A stretch of 64,000 nt of DNA from Zychaea mexicana (taxonomy: Eukaryota; Mucoromycota; Mucoromycetes; Mucorales; Lichtheimiaceae): NCBI RefSeq assembly GCF_025766255.1, contig NW_026516682.1, positions 62,001-126,000 of the forward strand, in the 5' to 3' direction. The number at the start of each line of letters is the position of its first letter. The stretch's first letter is position 1. The notes under the pieces are model-generated. The model was not told the DNA's origin. It was given only the letters and a program-made list of their open reading frames with translations, and searched no databases. Both the position numbers and the translations under genes were made by a program. Shown piece by piece: positions 59,870-64,000 of the stretch.

Positions 59870-61255
59870 CTGTTTATGATGTGGTTTGAGTGGGCGGTCT
59901 ATACAGTTCATCCATCTCTCTCTGCCTCTCCTTGAAATCATAGAAACTCCTCCACAAACACCACACCGCACACCCCTTGAACGACGTGGACGAAAATGGC
60001 AACTGTACGAGCCTTCTTTGGTGTGTCGGCCGATCCCGGTTTTACGTGTGCGTGTGCGCGTGTGTGGTGTAGTAGTAGTAGTAGTAGTAGGCTGCATAGT
60101 GTATAAACATTATTATGTAGTCTATGAAATGTATGCCAGGAGAACACAAGCTTATACATTATACTTTGGCAGGCTATTTAGCGTAGCACACAACTAGCCG
60201 GGGAAGCGAAACATCAATTCACAGTTCGGATGGGGTCACTTTTTTTCTTTTTGAAACTTTGCAGTCTAGAATCATCACCCAGAAAAAATAAATAAAAGAG
60301 ATAGACAATTACATATACGCAAAAAGTGAGTTTGAATCATGTTAATCACATTGGAGACTGTTTTCTGCACAATAGGAGTTGAAGGGTGGTGTCGGAGGTT
60401 TGGGGGAAGAGGAGGAGGAACAACTAGGGGGGATGGGTTCGTATGTTATAGAACGGTTACGTACTCTCAGAAGGGGGGGATAGCAATAAGTAATCGTAAT
60501 TTGGGAAGCGGGATTGTTTCTGAGCGAAAGGTGAGTAATGGTCAACAGCAGCTATGATATACAGCGTAATTTGATACATATGCAAGACTTTTCATTGGGC
60601 CAGCTATGTATATATGTACACATGTACGCACGGAAGCTATATACACATAGATACAGCACCACCAACCATAAAAACGGATAAAAGAGGTCACCTTTATAGA
60701 TGCAGTTGATTCTGAAAGGAACCTGCTTCAAAAAAGCACACCACGCCTACAAACAGAAACGCATCATCAAAGCACCAACCAAGTGCAATGATGACCAAAT
60801 CAAGAGAAAGCATCATAGCGAGAGACACGTAAATAAAAATGTGGTTCGTGCACTCTCCCTTATTTGGCATCATGTATGGCGTACGCAATAAATAATAGCC
60901 AGCATCATTATTATTATAATCATTATCGGCGGCATCGTCATGTATCACGTAGTTATTAAAAAGCCAGCAAAAGCATCCGAGAACATGTGTAATGCACACA
61001 CATACATTCAGAATGTAGATGTGTCATGTCTGAGTAGATGACAGGGCATGTAGAAGTAGTAGTATGTGTAGAAGAAGCGGATGACGATGATGATAACCCC
61101 CCCCCACCTCCCCGGAACCCCAATTTTCCTTCAATTCCACTATTGTTTGTGCGCAAGCGCATGCAGCTTAAAAAGAGAGACCGAGAGAGAGAGAGAGATG
61201 GGATGATGTTATACAAGGGAGCTGAATCCCAAACACACGAAAAGATTATGAACGG

Positions 61256-61293
<38 letters not shown>

Positions 61294-62698
61294 ACGAAGT
61301 AAGTATAAACGGACTGTGTCAAAGTTAACCAAGCAACTGCTCTATTAACTTATACTACGTAATCCCCCCCCTTTTTTTTTTTTTTGATCCCGTCCGCGTC
61401 TCTCTCTCTCTCTCTCTTAACCACGCATCATTATTGGGCGTTTGGAGCTGTCAAAGGTGCAATGTACGTAAAAGGAAAAGAAGGGTCTACGCACAAGCTG
61501 GACCACATACGTAATTGATAGTCGGAGAGCGAGGTAGAATAAGGCAACTGTATTTTTTCTTTTTCGTATGCCGGTCTCTTGCATGTCAAGGCAAATAAAC
61601 AGCAGTGTGTGTGTGTGTGTCTTATCGTTATTATTATGGGAGTTTTTCACCAACCGCATAATAAAATGATTTGCACGCACATATAGCAGCAGCAGCAGCT
61701 GCTTATTATTACACCCAACTCACATATGGGCTGCATATTGGAGACATAATATGTATTAGCCACGATCATCCTACGATCCATAATGCATCGTTTCGATCGC
61801 GCTTTACTCTTCAAACCAAACCAACTCCCCCACTCTTTTTTTTTTTAATAACTCCCTCTCTCACACTCTTACTCTCAACCTCCCCCCTCCTCCTCCTCCT
61901 CCCCTTCATACACACTTTTCATCCTCTCTCTCCCCCCCACACACACACACTTTTTTTTTCTCTCCTCCCCACCCCCTCCCTTTAGGAAAATAAGAGTGTC
62001 ATTCACCTCACGTTGTTGTTGTAGGGTGTCGACAATGACATCCTCGTCTTCCCTTTCCATCATCCCCTTTATTCTCTTTCTCTTCTTTCAACCCCCCCCG
62101 AATAAACTCCACACTTACACACACATCCCCCCAATCCCCACCCCTTCTTTTCTTCTCTCCAAAAGAAAAAAACCTTTTGAATTTCAACAAGCCATTATAA
62201 ATAAGCTCATGAACGGGATCGTTCATCTTTTTTTTTTTCCTCTCTCTCTCTCTCGCTCGCTCTCCCCCTTCTTTGTTCAGTTGTGCTGAAAAAAGAATAA
62301 ATCCCCAAGCGCGTCTTCTTCGCGTAAAAGAGAACCTTTTTTTTCTTTCTCGAAGCCCTTATATTCTTGTAATTTTTTGTTTTTCCCTTTTTTTTCTTCT
62401 TCTTTTTCTCTACACCTTGTACAAGTTATTCGAACCATTTCTTCTTTGTACCATCAGAAAGCAAAACTCCGCCTATTGTTCAACAACAACAACAACCAAA
62501 ACCCAAAAAAAAAAAACCAAATACAGCAACAACAACAATCAACAAACTAAAAAAAAACAAACAAACTATAACATAGTAGGTATGATCCTTGACAACTGAT
62601 CACCATGACAACTCAATTACCATGAGACAACTCAATTACCAAATATACCGTTTCCTCGGCAACCGTAACTAATACCTGTTTGTTGCCATAGTAGCAAA
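59632..62698. other. Intergenic, microsatellite- and CT-rich leader region
   Basis: About 3 kb. It contains (GT)n at 59837-59862, (TAG)n near 60070-60089, (GA)n at 61261-61286, short C- and T-runs, and a long pyrimidine-rich zone from about 61820 to 62480 leading into the zinc-finger gene. No coding region is supported. The pyrimidine tract is probably the promoter or 5' UTR. Confidence 0.6.
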
Positions 62699-63809
62699 AT
62701 GGATATTCTCGAATTGATCCACGTCGAAACACAAAACAACCCCGCCAAGCAGCACCGTTGCACTGTCGCCAACTGCAACAAGGCGTTCGGTACGTTCTTT
62801 TTTTCATTGAATGCGTGAAGAGTGGAAATGATGTATCTAATTTACGGGGTTTACAAACAACAATAGGTCGTCGTTCGGACCTTGCCCGCCATCTCCGAAT
62901 TCACACGAATGAAAGGTTAGTTTTTTCTTGTCTCCACACTCACTTTTTTATCGAGCAATGCATTTACTTTTGTAAATTTTCCTTTTACAGACCATATGCG
63001 TGTGACGAGAATGGATGTGGGAAGAGCTTTATCCAGGTATGTATCTCTACTGTCCCCTGAAAAAAGAAAACGCCCTTTTTTTTAATTTTTCGCAATTTTT
63101 TTTTCTCTTTTCGGGGGGGATCTAATAGCGCTCTGCACTCAAAGTGCACATGCGAACCCACTCAGGCGAACGACCGCATGTATGCGAATATGCGGATTGC
63201 GGAAAAAGCTTTAGCGACAGCAGCTCGCTTGCACGTCATCGCCGAATTCACACTGGCCGACGACCGTACAAATGTCGACACGAAGGTTGCAACAAGAGCT
63301 TTGCTCGCAAGACGGTCTTGACAAAGCATCAAAAGATGGCACATGGCACTACAGTCAAACGCACAACGTTGCAATGGAAGCCGTTTGAGGTGCCATCATC
63401 ACCTACTTGGAGTAATCGACGTGGTAGCAGCAGTAGCAGCAGCAGCAGCAGCAATAGTAGCGTAGTGAGTGATGTTGCGTCTTCGTCTGCAACATCGCCT
63501 GTTCCGTCGCTTGCTTCGCCCACGCAGTCGGAATGGCGTTCCTTGCCTCCGCTCATGACTCCACCACCTACTTTGATCCAATTGCCCCCATTGCTCCCAA
63601 CGACAACTACTTGTCAACCACAGCAGCAACAACAACAGCAACAGCACTATCAGCACTACCCGTATCATCCCTACTATCATCATCATCATCATCCATCTGC
63701 ATTCGTTGCAGCACCTATTTCTCCACAAACACCTACTTCGACAACCACTAGTCCTTCTTCTTATTCGTGTACGCGCCGAACTTCCTCCTTCTTTGATATC
63801 ATTTCTTAA
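62699..63809 (+). CDS. C2H2 zinc-finger transcription factor, four fingers
   Basis: Four exons, 62699-62789, 62867-62915, 62991-63036 and 63129-63809, give 288 aa in phase. Four tandem C-x4-C fingers lie at about 21-145: [57 protein letters not shown] and [19 protein letters not shown], linked by TNERPY, SGERPH and TGRRPY-type linkers. The first two fingers are each split by an intron just after the central Phe region. The C-terminal half is Ser-, Pro-, Gln- and His-rich, a possible activation region. A nuclear DNA-binding regulator of unknown target; not assigned to a named factor. Confidence 0.88.
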
Positions 63810-64000
63810 CGATCTCGCCCAATTTAAACACATCTCTTCCTTTTTTTCTTATATATACCCCTACTACTCTCGTTCTATGTCTATTCTTCTGCTTCTTCTT
63901 TTGTTTTCTGCATCCACAACACAACAAAACTCACCTTTTCTACTTTTTTTTCTTCAAAACATCCCTCATTATGACTACTACATAACTCTGCGCAGAGTTT
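63810..64000. other. 3' flank of zinc-finger gene
   Basis: T- and CT-rich sequence to the window end; no feature resolved. Confidence 0.5.

Overview
This is nuclear DNA of a filamentous fungus, most likely an early-diverging mould of the Mucoromycota (Mucorales-like). That placement is an inference. It rests on many short GT-AG introns (about 50-180 nt), AT-rich spacers full of simple repeats, CT-rich 5' leaders, Gln/His/Asn homopolymer runs, and families common in these moulds: choice-of-anchor-A adhesins, a class III chitinase with CBM5 modules, a GH28 polygalacturonase and ARID-type Rsc9. There is no bacterial or organellar layout, and genes are independent transcription units.

Layout. 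1-7.2 kb: NDUFAF5 (complex I assembly methyltransferase), a secreted GH37 trehalase and a small UPF0390 protein. 8.2-9.5 kb: an incompletely resolved gene for a Cys-rich membrane protein. 9.5-10.3 kb: a non-coding tandem repeat whose units carry splice-like signals and a perfect GNRA-tetraloop hairpin; this is the most unusual structure here. 11.4-17.2 kb: two tandem paralogous secreted adhesins with matching intron positions. 17.9-29.4 kb: Myb/SANT protein, F-box-like protein, SAM methyltransferase, FRG1, peroxisomal-type 2-hydroxy-acid oxidase and a questin-oxidase-like protein. 30.7-42.5 kb: secreted chitinase, Ted1/PGAP5-like phosphoesterase, Rsc9 and polygalacturonase. 42.5-51.1 kb: a gene-poor stretch with one tRNA-Val(AAC) and a possible solo LTR. 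51.1-64 kb: signal peptide peptidase, two hypothetical ORFs, the Hsp90 co-chaperone Aha1 and a C2H2 zinc-finger protein.

Gene models were assembled by eye from ORF segments, splice signals, codon phase across each junction and family motifs. Most close exactly in frame. They reveal a 3-nt and a 13-nt micro-exon in the chitinase, a 6-nt micro-exon in Aha1, and three GC-AG introns. Secreted or surface products (trehalase, two adhesins, chitinase, polygalacturonase) are prominent, fitting a wall-building, plant-debris-degrading mould, but nothing indicates a co-regulated cluster.
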